The position numbers were made by a program, and so were the translations under genes. Below, in pieces: positions 1 to 8,699 of a DNA stretch of 64,000 bases (positions are counted from its first letter, which is position 1; each line of letters opens with the position of its first letter). Origin of the DNA: Mesorhizobium sp. ORS 3359 (GTDB lineage Bacteria > Pseudomonadota > Alphaproteobacteria > Rhizobiales > Rhizobiaceae); assembly GCA_000824845.1 (NCBI GenBank), contig CCNC01000143.1, positions 93,202 to 157,201 on the forward strand, given 5' to 3'. Below the pieces are notes generated by a model. It had not been told where the DNA came from, ran no database searches, and was given only the letters and a program-made list of their open reading frames with translations.

Positions 1-4
1 CCGG

Positions 5-946
5 TCAGCCTTTCCGCCGCGACAGCCGTTCCTGCACCGCCGTCAGCACCACGGCGACGACGAGGATCAGGCCGTAGGCGATCTGCAGCACATAGGTCGA
101 AACGTTGAAGGTGGTGAGCAGGCACTGCAGCAGGAAGATATCGATGGCGCCGATCGCGGCGCCGCCGAGACCGCCGCGCCCGCCGGCAAGGCTGACGCCG
201 CCGAGCGCCACCGCGGCAATCGCGATCAGCGTGTAGGTCGGGCCGATGTTGGGGTCGGCCGAGCCGATCAGCGAGGTGAGCATCAGCCCCGCGGCGGCGG
301 CAAAGAGCCCGGTCAGGACATAGGCGATGAGGCGCACCCTGGTCACCGACACGCCGGCCGTGTAGGCGGCGCGGTCGTCGCTACCAACGGCCATCAGCAG
401 GTCGTAATAGGGCGTGCGACGGATGACCAGCCAGCACAGGGCGATCAGCGCCAACGGCACGATCGAGAGCGGTCCCGCCATGGCCTTCAGCCAGTCCGGC
501 GCCGGACCGATCGGCGCCGGCAGGATGGTGAGCGTGACGCCGGTGAGGATCAGATAGGTGCCGAGCGTCGCCACGATCGGCTGGATGCGAACGATCGTCG
601 CCAGCACGCCGTTCGCGGCGCCAACTGTCGCCCCGACCAACAGCGCTGCCGGAACGACGATCCATGGCGAAGAGATGCCGAGGTCGAGGAACAGGACCTG
701 GATGACCAGGGCGTTGACGAAGCCCATCAGCGGGCCGACGGAGATGTCGATGCCGCCGCGTCCCGCAAGGATGGCCGGCGCGGAGGCGACGGCCGCGCCG
801 ATCAGGGGAGCGGCCAGCCCGAGCAGCGTGCCCCAGGACGACGGCTGAAAGCGCGCCGGATTGAGCGCGACGTTGAGCAGGAGGAGGACGACCAGCATCA
901 CCACCGCAAAGCCGACGCCATGCAATTTGCGAAGGACTGGGCTCAT
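5..946 (-). CDS. Sugar-type (RbsC/CUT2 family) ABC transporter permease
   Basis: Inner-membrane permease of a ribose/autoinducer-type ABC importer, 313 aa, with about eight to ten hydrophobic segments. The family motifs GGIDISVG (near residue 65) and ALGGVSLAGGRGG (near residue 250) are visible. I chose the ATG at 946 because it overlaps the upstream stop as ATGA (translational coupling); a longer reading exists but its first 35 residues lie inside the ATPase gene. It is the last gene of the minus-strand operon seen here; any further gene lies outside the window. The substrate cannot be read from sequence. Confidence 0.9.
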   Translation of the reverse strand: MSPVLRKLHGVGFAVVMLVVLLLLNVALNPARFQPSSWGTLLGLAAPLIGAAVASAPAILAGRGGIDISVGPLMGFVNALVIQVLFLDLGISSPWIVVPAALLVGATVGAANGVLATIVRIQPIVATLGTYLILTGVTLTILPAPIGPAPDWLKAMAGPLSIVPLALIALCWLVIRRTPYYDLLMAVGSDDRAAYTAGVSVTRVRLIAYVLTGLFAAAAGLMLTSLIGSADPNIGPTYTLIAIAAVALGGVSLAGGRGGLGGAAIGAIDIFLLQCLLTTFNVSTYVLQIAYGLILVVAVVLTAVQERLSRRKG

Positions 947-1680
947 GCGGCGCGTCCGAACATGGCGGCGATCACCGCGTCTGTGGTCATTTCCGCGCCC
1001 GAGAGCTCGGCCAACACGCGCTGCTCGCGGAACACCAGCACGCGGTGGCACAGAAGCAGTATCTCCTCGATCTCGCTGGACAGGATCACCAGCGCCATGC
1101 CCTCGGCCGCAAGGCCTCGAAAGACGTCGTAGAGCACGTGCCGGGTCGCCACGTCGACGCCGCGCGTCGGATCGTTGAGCAGGAGGAAATTCGGCTCCAG
1201 CGCAAGGGCGCGGGCGAGCAGCACCTTCTGCTGGTTGCCGCCCGACAGCGTGGTTATCGCCGCATCGGGACGCGGCGCGACGATGCCGAGCCTTTGCCTG
1301 TACGTCTCGTAGCGACGGCGACGCGCCGCGAAGCTCAAGAGGCCGAAGCGGCGGTCGTTCGACACGGTCGAAATCGCGAAATTGTCGAGCACCGACTGGG
1401 TCGGGAAAATGCCGGTCGAGCGGCGATCGCGCGGCAGATAGGCGATGCCGCCGCCGACAGCCTTGCGGAAGCTGGTGATCGAGCCTGCCTTGCCGTCGAC
1501 GGCGATCTCGCCAGCCACCGGCCGCTCGAGCCCGGCCAGCGCGCGCAAGAAACGTTCCTGGCCATGGCCATCCAGCCCGGCAAGGCCGACGATCTCGCCC
1601 GGCGCGATGGTCTGGCTGATCGGATCAACACCCGGCGCGATGACCAGCCCCCGCACATGAAGCGCCTTTGTCTCAGCCAT
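943..1680 (-). CDS. Sugar ABC transporter ATPase, C-terminal RbsA-like half
   Basis: This 245-aa protein corresponds to the second nucleotide-binding domain of RbsA-type tandem ATPases. Its P-loop is degenerate (GLDGHGQERF, residues 35-44), as is usual for the second RbsA domain, whereas the ABC signature LSGGNQQK is intact. Walker B reads LLLNDPTRGVD, so the usual Asp-Glu pair is Asn-Asp. It starts at ATG 1680, overlapping the preceding ATPase gene by 8 nt in another frame. Together the two genes would make one functional RbsA equivalent (inference). Confidence 0.88.
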   Translation of the reverse strand: MAETKALHVRGLVIAPGVDPISQTIAPGEIVGLAGLDGHGQERFLRALAGLERPVAGEIAVDGKAGSITSFRKAVGGGIAYLPRDRRSTGIFPTQSVLDNFAISTVSNDRRFGLLSFAARRRRYETYRQRLGIVAPRPDAAITTLSGGNQQKVLLARALALEPNFLLLNDPTRGVDVATRHVLYDVFRGLAAEGMALVILSSEIEEILLLCHRVLVFREQRVLAELSGAEMTTDAVIAAMFGRAA

Positions 1681-2410
1681 GCGCCAGCTCCGCTGCCGTT
1701 TGCGGCGCCATCGCCGCCAGGAGCTCGGCCGGGGTCGAGGTGCCGCGCTCTTCGGTCTTCACCACGCGGCCGGCGCGCAGGATGGATATGCGGTCGGACA
1801 AAGCCATCACTTCATCCATGCGGTGCGTGATGAACAGGATCAGCGTGCCCGCCCCGGCCATGGCGCGCATCAGCGCGAAGACCGACTCGCGGTCGGCGAA
1901 GTCGAGGGCGGCCGTCACTTCGTCGAGGATCAGGACACGCGGGTTGCGGATGACGGCGCGGGCGAGCACGACCAGCTGGCGCGCGGCAAGCGGCAGCTCG
2001 CCGCATGGCCGGTCGAGATCGATCGGCGTCACCGCGAAGCGGCTAAGCGCCGCCCGTGCCCGGGCCTGCCGCTCGCCGCGCGGCACGCCTCGTCGCCACA
2101 GGCCGTCGAGGCCAAGCAGGATGTTGTCGGTCACCGAACGTTCAGGCGCGACCAGCACCTCCTGGAAAACGGTGGCAAAGCCCGCGGCCTGAAAGGCGGC
2201 GGGCTGCGTGCCGGAGAACGGTTTGCCGTCGAGCAGGATCGCGCCGCCATCCGGCTGCACGATGCCGGACAACAGCTTCACCAGCGTGCTCTTGCCCGAA
2301 CCATTCTCACCCAGGATCGTATGGATCGTGCCGGGACGGAAGGCGATTGACGCATCGGCCAGCGCGACGGTTTCGCCATAGCGTTGGGAAACGCCTTGGA
2401 CTTCGAGCAT
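1673..2410 (-). CDS. Sugar ABC transporter ATPase, N-terminal RbsA-like half
   Basis: This 245-aa protein matches the first nucleotide-binding domain of RbsA-type ATPases. The Walker A motif GENGSGKST (residues 34-42) and Walker B VLILDEVTAALD (159-170) are intact, but the signature region reads LPLAARQ in place of LSGGQ. In most CUT2 systems this domain is fused to the C-terminal one in a protein of about 500 aa; here a stop codon separates them and the reading frame shifts. It lies 69 nt downstream of the solute-binding protein gene. Confidence 0.88.
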   Translation of the reverse strand: MLEVQGVSQRYGETVALADASIAFRPGTIHTILGENGSGKSTLVKLLSGIVQPDGGAILLDGKPFSGTQPAAFQAAGFATVFQEVLVAPERSVTDNILLGLDGLWRRGVPRGERQARARAALSRFAVTPIDLDRPCGELPLAARQLVVLARAVIRNPRVLILDEVTAALDFADRESVFALMRAMAGAGTLILFITHRMDEVMALSDRISILRAGRVVKTEERGTSTPAELLAAMAPQTAAELAHG

Positions 2411-2479
2411 GTGTATTTCCGAAAACAGGGAAGCCGGCCCTTTAAGGGGTGTTGCAGCGAGAGCCGGCTTCGCGTGACA

Positions 2480-3664
2480 TCACTTGGCGCAGGCGTCCGG
2501 CACCTTGGAATAATCCCAGCCCTTGGTCGGCGCGGGGTTGGCGAAATAGGCGTCGAGCACATCCTCCGGCATCGGGTCGGTCGGCGGCACCGGGAAGACC
2601 GAAACGGCGTCCGGCGTCATGCAGTCCTTGTACCATTTGTCGAGCTCGGCGGTGTGCACCGGCGGGATCGGGATCAGCAGCGTGTTGAGCTTCGGCTTCT
2701 GGCCGTCGAGCATGCGCTCGCCGACACGGAACAGCGTCTGCGCCGTCCAGCCCGGCAGAACGGCATGGCCCTCGAAACGGTACTTGTCGGGATTGGCCTT
2801 CCAGTAGCCGAGCGCATCGCCGGTGATCGAGCCGGTGATCAGCGGCGCCGGCCGGCCGGCTTCGGCGAAGGCCTCGGCCACGACGCGGCTTTCGCTGCCG
2901 GTGGTCCACACCGCGTCGATCGGCGCCGGATTGGTGGCGATCGCCTGCAGCACCACCGTCTTGGTGACGTTGGCCGTCCAATTGCCGTTGACGGTACGAG
3001 CGACCTTGAGACCCTTGTTCTCGGCAAGCGCCTTGTCGGCGCCCTGCTTTTCCTGGACGACGATCGGATGACCGGCAATGCCTTCCACCACCAGCACGCT
3101 GGCATCGGGCTTCGCCTTGCCGATCGCCGTCATCATGTCATAGCCCCAGCGGGCATAGTTGGAATCGACATTGATTGCGTTGGGGCTGGTGATCGAGCCC
3201 GCCGCCGTGATGAAGGGAATGCCCGCCTTGGCTGCCGCATCGACAGCGTCGTCGAGCGCCGTTGCCGAGCCCGGGATCGAGGTGATGATCGAGCATTTCT
3301 TGTCGATGAAGGAGCGGATCTGGTTGATCTGCTGGCTCGGGTCGTTGTTCGAATCCGAGACCTCGAAGCTCGACACCGTGCCGTTGGCGATGAGGCCATC
3401 GACCAGCCGCTTCAGCTCTTTGGTGACCGAGACGCGCCACGGATTGCCCTGGTAGCTTTCCGAATGGCACCACTTCCAGGGCTTCGGCGGCGGCGTGAAA
3501 TTATCCCAGGCCGAAGGAAGCACTTTCTGCGGCGCGCCATCATATTGCGCCTTGAGATCGGCGGGCAGGCCGTCGATCACCGACTTCACGTCGGCGGCAT
3601 GAGCGGCGAACGGGATCGAGACTAAGGCGGTTGCGGCGAGCAGGCCGCGTATCAGGCTGGTCAT
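2480..3664 (-). CDS. Periplasmic sugar-type ABC solute-binding protein
   Basis: A 394-aa periplasmic binding protein of the type I (LacI/ribose-binding) fold. It has a clear Sec signal peptide: MTSLIRGLLAATALV, ending AAHA-AD around residue 23. The fold signature is an alternating hinge pattern such as SVLVVEGIAGHP and APLITGSITGDALGYW. A strong Shine-Dalgarno GGGAGGAAGAA precedes the ATG. It is the substrate-capture component of the importer encoded just downstream. The adjacent CoA-transferase and MaoC genes suggest the ligand is a carboxylate or sugar acid, which is inference only. Confidence 0.9.
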   Translation of the reverse strand: MTSLIRGLLAATALVSIPFAAHAADVKSVIDGLPADLKAQYDGAPQKVLPSAWDNFTPPPKPWKWCHSESYQGNPWRVSVTKELKRLVDGLIANGTVSSFEVSDSNNDPSQQINQIRSFIDKKCSIITSIPGSATALDDAVDAAAKAGIPFITAAGSITSPNAINVDSNYARWGYDMMTAIGKAKPDASVLVVEGIAGHPIVVQEKQGADKALAENKGLKVARTVNGNWTANVTKTVVLQAIATNPAPIDAVWTTGSESRVVAEAFAEAGRPAPLITGSITGDALGYWKANPDKYRFEGHAVLPGWTAQTLFRVGERMLDGQKPKLNTLLIPIPPVHTAELDKWYKDCMTPDAVSVFPVPPTDPMPEDVLDAYFANPAPTKGWDYSKVPDACAK

Positions 3665-3690
3665 TTCTTCCTCCCTTTGGTTGCAGTGAA

Positions 3691-4836
3691 CTAGCCGGCG
3701 GCGGCCGGCGCGAAACTCTCCCGGAACAGGCGATTGATGTCGGCGACGACGCGGCGCGCGTCCTGTCTGCCGGCAAGGCCTTCATTGATGCGGTCGGAAG
3801 CCTGCTGCTGAAACGCCATGTAGCCGTCATGGCGCGGACGCATCCAGGCTCCCTCGAGCGTCGCCCTCGTGGCGCGATAGAAGTTGCCGGTCGCGGCGTT
3901 GACGGCGTCATCCACCCAGGCGGCGGCATGGGCGGGCTGGCCGCCGGCGGCGGCGTAAGGCCCGCGCTGCACGTCGCCGCTGGCGATCCAATAAGCGAAG
4001 TCGATCGCCGCCTCGCGTTGGGCGGAAAAGGCGGAGACGGCAATGCCGGTGCCGCCGAGCGCCGAGCCGACCGGGCCGTTGCCGCCGACGACCGGCATGT
4101 CGGCAAAGGCGATGCGATGCGGCCGAAAACCCGCCACCGCGTAGGGGACATAGCCATAGATCAGCGGCGCGCATGCCATACGCGAGCCGGGTTCGGCCAT
4201 CCTCTCGAAAACCGCGATCGGGTCCATCGTCAGGCATGCGGGATCGACGAGCGCCGCGATCTCGCTCAGTATCTCGAAGGCGGTTTCGCCGGTTTCGCCA
4301 TCTATGAGCTCAACGGAGCCGTCGACCGTGCAGGGCCGGCCGAGTTCGGCGGCCAAAGTGTAGAAGCACATCAGCGAATGCGGCGGCCTGAGTGGCAAGA
4401 GCACGCAGCCCTGCTCGGCAAGCGCCAGCACTTCGGTCCAGATCACGGGCGCGGCTTCGATCAAATCCGGCCGCCAGGCCTGCACCTGGGTGGCGGCGTC
4501 GATCGGAAAAGCCCATTGCCGTCCCTGCCAATTGTAGCTCGGATAGGATCTGCCGACACTTCCCTCGGCGAGCGCTGCACGTTCCGCCTCGCGTCCGGCC
4601 ATATCGAGCGGCGCCAGGCACTGTTCGGCGGTGATCTGGCCGACATGCGGATGGTCGATGACGATCAGATCATAGGCGCGGGCGAGCTCTTCCACCGGGA
4701 AGGACTCGAAATCCTGCAGCGAGCGCTTTTCCCACTCGATCGAGACGCCGGTCTTTTCCTGCCAAAGCGCCGAGCACGCCACCATCGGGTCGTAGCCGCG
4801 CGGATGGCTCCAGGTCATGCCTTTCAACCGGATCAC
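3691..4836 (-). CDS. Extracellular solute-binding-like protein lacking a signal peptide
   Basis: A 381-aa protein resembling family 1 extracellular solute-binding proteins (segments such as YDLIVIDHPHVGQI and ALGGTGIAVSAFS). I start it at GTG 4836, which overlaps the CoA-transferase stop as GTGA; the upstream in-frame sequence is antiparallel-like low-complexity and lies within the previous gene. The N-terminus (VIRLKGMTWSHPRGYDP) has no hydrophobic signal, so as read it would be cytoplasmic. It sits between the CoA-transferase gene and the true binding protein, 26 nt before the latter. It could be a cytoplasmic binding protein or have a missed start. Confidence 0.8.
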   Translation of the reverse strand: MIRLKGMTWSHPRGYDPMVACSALWQEKTGVSIEWEKRSLQDFESFPVEELARAYDLIVIDHPHVGQITAEQCLAPLDMAGREAERAALAEGSVGRSYPSYNWQGRQWAFPIDAATQVQAWRPDLIEAAPVIWTEVLALAEQGCVLLPLRPPHSLMCFYTLAAELGRPCTVDGSVELIDGETGETAFEILSEIAALVDPACLTMDPIAVFERMAEPGSRMACAPLIYGYVPYAVAGFRPHRIAFADMPVVGGNGPVGSALGGTGIAVSAFSAQREAAIDFAYWIASGDVQRGPYAAAGGQPAHAAAWVDDAVNAATGNFYRATRATLEGAWMRPRHDGYMAFQQQASDRINEGLAGRQDARRVVADINRLFRESFAPAAAG

Positions 4837-5993
4837 AGGCCGAACTCCGCGCGGATCTTGTGGCTGTGCTCGCCGATGCGCGGAGCGGCCCGATCCACCC
4901 TGGCGCGGGCGCCATCGACGCGCAGCGGCGAACGCGTGGTGAGGATCGAGACATTGTCCTCGCGCGTCACGGTCTGCAGCATGTCGAGCGCCTTGAAGCC
5001 GTCGTTTTCCATCAGCTCCGGCCAGGTCAGCACCTTGGCGCACCAGATGTCGGCGGGCTCGAGAATGGCCAGCCACTCGTCGGTGGTTTTTTCGGCGATG
5101 CGTCTGGCGATGATCGCCTTGATCTCATCGCGGGCGGTGAACCAGGTGGCGGGCTTGTCGCGGAACGGGTCGAGCTCGGGCAATTCGAGCAGGTCGGCAA
5201 TCTTCGGGATCGGCGTCATGGCGATCGCCAGGTAACCGTCCTTGGCCGGATAGACGCCGTAAGGCGCCGAGAGATAGGCATGGGCGCTGCGAAAGGACGA
5301 GCGCTTCGGCAGGCGGCGGCCGTCGTTGAGATGCGTGGTCAGCACCTCGAACTGGAAATCGACCAGCGCCTCGAGCAGGCTGGTCTCGACATGGCCACCC
5401 TCGCCCGTGATGCCGCGCCGCACCAGTTTGGCGAGGATGCCTTGCGCGCAGGCCGCGCCCGCAAGCATGTCGGCGATCGCCAGCCCGAACGGCACCGGCC
5501 CCTGGTCCTGGTCGCCGTTCAGCCACATCACGCCGGAGCGCGCCTGTGCCAGCAGATCCTGCCCAGGGCGCTTCACCCAGGGGCCGTCCTCGCCATAGCC
5601 GCTGATCGAGGCGTAAACGAGCCGGGGATTGATGGTGCTGACATGCTCGTAATCGAGGCCGAGCCGCCCGATGACGCCCGGCCGGAAATTCTGGATCAGC
5701 ACGTCGGCCTTGGCGATCAACGCCCGAAGCATGGCAAGATCGGCCCCGTTCTTGAGGTCAATGGCCAGGCTCTCCTTGCCGCGGTTGATGGCGTGGAAGA
5801 TGGTGGAATCGCCGCCGATCTCGGTGTCGCTGAGATAGAGCCGGCGCGAGAGATCCCCGCCATCCGGCCGCTCGATCTTGATGACGCGCGCGCCGAGGTC
5901 GAGCAGGCGCAGCGAACAGTAAGGCCCCGACAGGAACTGGCTCATGTCGACGACCACGAGGCCGGTCAGCGGAAGTTCAGCGTCAGCGGTCAC
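4833..5993 (-). CDS. CaiB/BaiF family CoA-transferase
   Basis: A family III CoA-transferase of 386 aa that would move CoA between carboxylic acids in the cytoplasm. The N-terminal LTGLVVVDMSQFLSGPYCS and the GADVIKIE-like segment (ARVIKIERPDGGD, residues 35-47) are typical, and Asp175 in the sequence LAIADMLAGA matches the catalytic Asp of the family (formyl-CoA transferase Asp169). The MaoC gene ends 3 nt upstream and the next gene overlaps it by 4 nt, so the three are co-translated. Substrate is unknown. Confidence 0.92.
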   Translation of the reverse strand: MTADAELPLTGLVVVDMSQFLSGPYCSLRLLDLGARVIKIERPDGGDLSRRLYLSDTEIGGDSTIFHAINRGKESLAIDLKNGADLAMLRALIAKADVLIQNFRPGVIGRLGLDYEHVSTINPRLVYASISGYGEDGPWVKRPGQDLLAQARSGVMWLNGDQDQGPVPFGLAIADMLAGAACAQGILAKLVRRGITGEGGHVETSLLEALVDFQFEVLTTHLNDGRRLPKRSSFRSAHAYLSAPYGVYPAKDGYLAIAMTPIPKIADLLELPELDPFRDKPATWFTARDEIKAIIARRIAEKTTDEWLAILEPADIWCAKVLTWPELMENDGFKALDMLQTVTREDNVSILTTRSPLRVDGARARVDRAAPRIGEHSHKIRAEFGL

Positions 5994-5996
5994 GGT

Positions 5997-6548
5997 TCAC
6001 TTCTCGGTCTTGCCGACGAAATCGGCCGGGTTCTTGTATTTCACCGTCTGCAGATGCTCGCAGTAGAGCACCAGCTCTCCTTCACCCTTGAAAACTTCAT
6101 AGCTGGCGCGGATCAGGCCCATGTCGTGATAGCGCGGCTTTTTGTCGAGGTTGGTGCGGATCGAATAAATGGTGTCGCCGATAAAGACCGGCTTGATGAA
6201 GCGGAGCTTGTCATAGCCATAGGAAAAGGCGTTGACGCAGTTGGTGGCGACGAGGCCGAGCCCGGCGGAAAAGACGAAGGCGCCGGCCACCAGGCGCTTG
6301 CCGAAAATGCCTTCCCGCTCGGCGAACATCTGGTCCTGGACGTAGGGGTGGATATCCAGCACCAGCGCATTGAACATATGGCTTTCGCCCTCGGCGATGG
6401 TGCGGCGGAGCGAGCGGATTTTGTGGCCGACCTGCCAGTCCTCGTAGAACCAGTTTTCCGAATTCCAGACCGGGATGTCGGCATGCGCCTCAGGCATGTC
6501 GGCCGGATGCGTCGAGGTGACGCCGACGGTCGGCGAGAACGCGCTCAT
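5997..6548 (-). CDS. MaoC family (hotdog-fold) dehydratase-like protein
   Basis: A 183-aa single hotdog-domain protein of the MaoC type, a family of enoyl-CoA hydratases acting on CoA thioesters. The region RRTIAEGESHMF to LDIHPYVQD (residues 48-72) aligns with the active-site loop. The catalytic Asp is present (Asp65), but the position normally occupied by the catalytic His (motif D-x-N-P-x-H) reads Val70. The paired CoA-transferase suggests a CoA-ester degradation module. Whether the enzyme is active as a hydratase is therefore open. Confidence 0.85.
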   Translation of the reverse strand: MSAFSPTVGVTSTHPADMPEAHADIPVWNSENWFYEDWQVGHKIRSLRRTIAEGESHMFNALVLDIHPYVQDQMFAEREGIFGKRLVAGAFVFSAGLGLVATNCVNAFSYGYDKLRFIKPVFIGDTIYSIRTNLDKKPRYHDMGLIRASYEVFKGEGELVLYCEHLQTVKYKNPADFVGKTEK

Positions 6549-6619
6549 GCCGCGCTCCGGGAGCTTTCGGCGCGGCCTGCAAGGCGGTTCCGGGCACGAT
6601 GCCGGATGGCGAGACGCAT
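6545..6619 (-). CDS. Possible 24-codon Arg-rich leader ORF upstream of the MaoC gene
   Basis: A short reading frame encoding MRLAIRHRARNRLAGRAESS plus four residues. It begins after the best Shine-Dalgarno in the region (GGGAGGAAAGCGATC before ATG 6619) and its TGA overlaps the MaoC ATG as ATGA. Seven of its 24 residues are Arg. It could be a translated leader that couples to MaoC, or chance. No homology is recognised. Confidence 0.3.
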   Translation of the reverse strand: MRLAIRHRARNRLAGRAESSRSAA

Positions 6620-6647
6620 GATCGCTTTCCTCCCGTCAATTTTCTTT

Positions 6648-6666
6648 TGTGAATAATATTTTCACA
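6648..6666. promoter_or_regulatory. Inverted repeat TGTGAA-N7-TTCACA, candidate operator
   Basis: A perfect 6-bp inverted repeat with an AT-only 7-nt spacer lies in the 262-nt divergent region between the MaoC operon and the lactonase gene, in an AT-rich patch of otherwise GC-rich DNA. Its position suits an operator for the minus-strand operon, about 30 bp upstream of the leader ORF. The cognate regulator is not encoded in the visible neighbourhood. Confidence 0.4.
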
Positions 6667-6810
6667 TATGGGATTGCCTTGCAAGCGACGATCGGCGAAA
6701 TTTTTGCAAAGCCGGCACAGGCGGAGGAGCCGCCGGCATTGTTGTTTCGCAGGTTCTCTTCGCAAAACCGTAAGACACTTTTTGCGGAACCTGCTTAGGG
6801 AGGAAGATCG

Positions 6811-7923
6811 ATGCAAAGCGCCTGTCTTGTCTTTGTCGGCAGCCTCAACCGCGAGGCGCCCTATTTCCAGGGTGCGCGCGGGTTCGGCCTCGGCGTCTAC
6901 GCCTTCGACGAGGCAACGCTTGCCTTTCAAAAACTTGCCGAGACCAATGAGGTCGACAATCCGACCTTCCTGTCGGTGACGCCGGACGGGACGCTGATCT
7001 ATGCCAATTCGGAAGTCTTCACCTGGCGCGAGGGAACGGTCACGGCCTATCGCTTCGACCGCGCCACCAACTCGCTCGCCTATATCAACAAGCAGCCATC
7101 GCTCGGCAGCATCACCGCCCACAACACGATCACCCGCGACGGCAGCAAGCTTCTGGTCGCGAATTACGGCATGGGCAGCGGCGGCCCCGACAAGGCGGTC
7201 GCCGTGTTCGGCTTTACCGCCGATGGCGGCCTGACGGCGCCGCTGGCGAGCGTCGCGCATTCCGGCACTGGCCCGAATGCAGAGCGGCAGGAGCGCTCGC
7301 ATGCGCACAGCGTCACCGAGACCATCCAGGGCGGCATCGCCATCGTCGCCGATCTCGGCATCGACCAGCTGGTCTCCTACCGGATCGAGCCGGACGGCGC
7401 GCTGGCAAAGCTCGCGTCGTCGGCGCTCGCGCCCGGCGCCGGGCCGCGCCACGTCGCGCTGCATCCGAACGGCCGCTTCGTCTTCGTCATGAACGAGCTG
7501 GACTCGACGGTCGTGTCGTTGGCGCTTGAGCCGTCTTCCGGCAGGCTTGAACTCATAGACAGCAAGCCGGCGGTTCCCGGAGAGGCTCGCGCGCACAATC
7601 ACTGCGCCGACATCCAGATCTCGCCCGACGGGCGCTTCCTCTACGGCTCCAACCGCGGCCATGACAGCGTCGCGATCTTCGCCGTCGACCAGCAGACGGG
7701 AAAGCTCCAAACGGTGGACTTCACGCCCTGCGGCGGCGCGACTCCGCGCAACCTGGCGCTGACGCCATCCGGCAGGCATCTGTTCTCAGCCAACCAGAAC
7801 GCCGACCGCATCTCGATCTTCGCCCGCCACGAGCAAAGCGGCCGGCTGACCGACACCGGGCAGGCCATCGAGATCGGAACGCCGATGTGCGTGCGGATCA
7901 CCCGCGACCCGCTTCGATCCTAG
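6811..7923 (+). CDS. Lactonase family beta-propeller protein (6-phosphogluconolactonase/YbhE-like)
   Basis: A 370-aa protein of the seven-bladed lactonase family (Pfam Lactonase, PF10282). Repeating blade segments end in patterns such as TPDGTLIYANS, HPNGRFVFVMNE, SPDGRFLYGSNRG and TPSGRHLFSANQN. There is no signal peptide, so it should be cytoplasmic. The Shine-Dalgarno GGGAGGAAGATCG precedes ATG 6811. It is divergent from the sugar-uptake and CoA-ester operon, consistent with hydrolysis of a sugar lactone in the same pathway, but substrate specificity in this family is poorly predictable. Confidence 0.88.
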   Translation: MQSACLVFVGSLNREAPYFQGARGFGLGVYAFDEATLAFQKLAETNEVDNPTFLSVTPDGTLIYANSEVFTWREGTVTAYRFDRATNSLAYINKQPSLGSITAHNTITRDGSKLLVANYGMGSGGPDKAVAVFGFTADGGLTAPLASVAHSGTGPNAERQERSHAHSVTETIQGGIAIVADLGIDQLVSYRIEPDGALAKLASSALAPGAGPRHVALHPNGRFVFVMNELDSTVVSLALEPSSGRLELIDSKPAVPGEARAHNHCADIQISPDGRFLYGSNRGHDSVAIFAVDQQTGKLQTVDFTPCGGATPRNLALTPSGRHLFSANQNADRISIFARHEQSGRLTDTGQAIEIGTPMCVRITRDPLRS

Positions 7924-7936
7924 CTAGCAGGCTCCC

Positions 7937-8431
7937 CTACTGGCTGACCCGCACGAACGAGCCTGTATAGGTCTGGCCGGCAAGCGTGTAGGTAACGTTG
8001 AGTGTTCCTGGCCACGGCATCGTGGCGGTGATGTCGGCGCCGTTCGGCAGGCGCCCGAGCTTCAACGTGCTGCCGGAAATCCTGCCGGAACCGTCGGCGA
8101 CGCCCGGCTTGTTGTCGGCCAGGTCGCCCCATGCGTAGCTGACCGTCACTTGTCCGCCCGAGGATACGGTCAGCACCGCGAGCTTGCCGTCATACATGCC
8201 GTTGAGCTGCCCCGCCCAGATGCCGGAGAAGGCGGCGTATCTCGCCGGAACGCCCTTGGCGGGCGGAACGACCGCGACCGTCTGATCGAGCACCGCCGAA
8301 TTCGGCAAGGCCGGAGCGGGTGCAGCGGCCGGAGCGGGTTGCGGGTCGGCAACCGGTTGCGAACCAGCAACAGGCTGTGTGTCTGGAGTCGACTGGCAAG
8401 CGGCAAGCGCGAATGCCGCAAAGCCGAGCAC
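7937..8431 (-). CDS. Putative lipoprotein of unknown function, starting just downstream of tRNA-Ala
   Basis: A secreted lipoprotein candidate of 164 aa. A hydrophobic stretch leads to the lipobox LAAC, then a Pro/Ala-rich linker and a C-terminal domain rich in beta strands (for example SGIWAGQLNGMYDGK and TYTGSFVRVSQ). No named family is recognised. The open frame continues upstream into the tRNA gene, where the translation would be of tRNA sequence, so I use GTG 8431, the first plausible start outside the tRNA. The resulting n-region has no positive charge, so the start is uncertain. It converges on the lactonase gene 13 nt away. Confidence 0.65.
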   Translation of the reverse strand: MLGFAAFALAACQSTPDTQPVAGSQPVADPQPAPAAAPAPALPNSAVLDQTVAVVPPAKGVPARYAAFSGIWAGQLNGMYDGKLAVLTVSSGGQVTVSYAWGDLADNKPGVADGSGRISGSTLKLGRLPNGADITATMPWPGTLNVTYTLAGQTYTGSFVRVSQ

Positions 8432-8446
8432 CAGAGAAAGACTGTT

Positions 8447-8522
<76 letters not shown>

Positions 8523-8699
8523 ACTCCCGGCAGTCAGCCGGCGCCGTTTCCGGCGAAGAGATCCGGCGCAGTCGGGAACCGCGCCGTCGTTTAGTGCTGG
8601 CGGCTTCTAGCGCCGCCTTCGGTCAAGATCAAGCCTCGAAAGACCGCTTTTTCGTCACAGGCGAAAATCGCCGGCAAACAATCGCGCCGAGGTCTTAAA

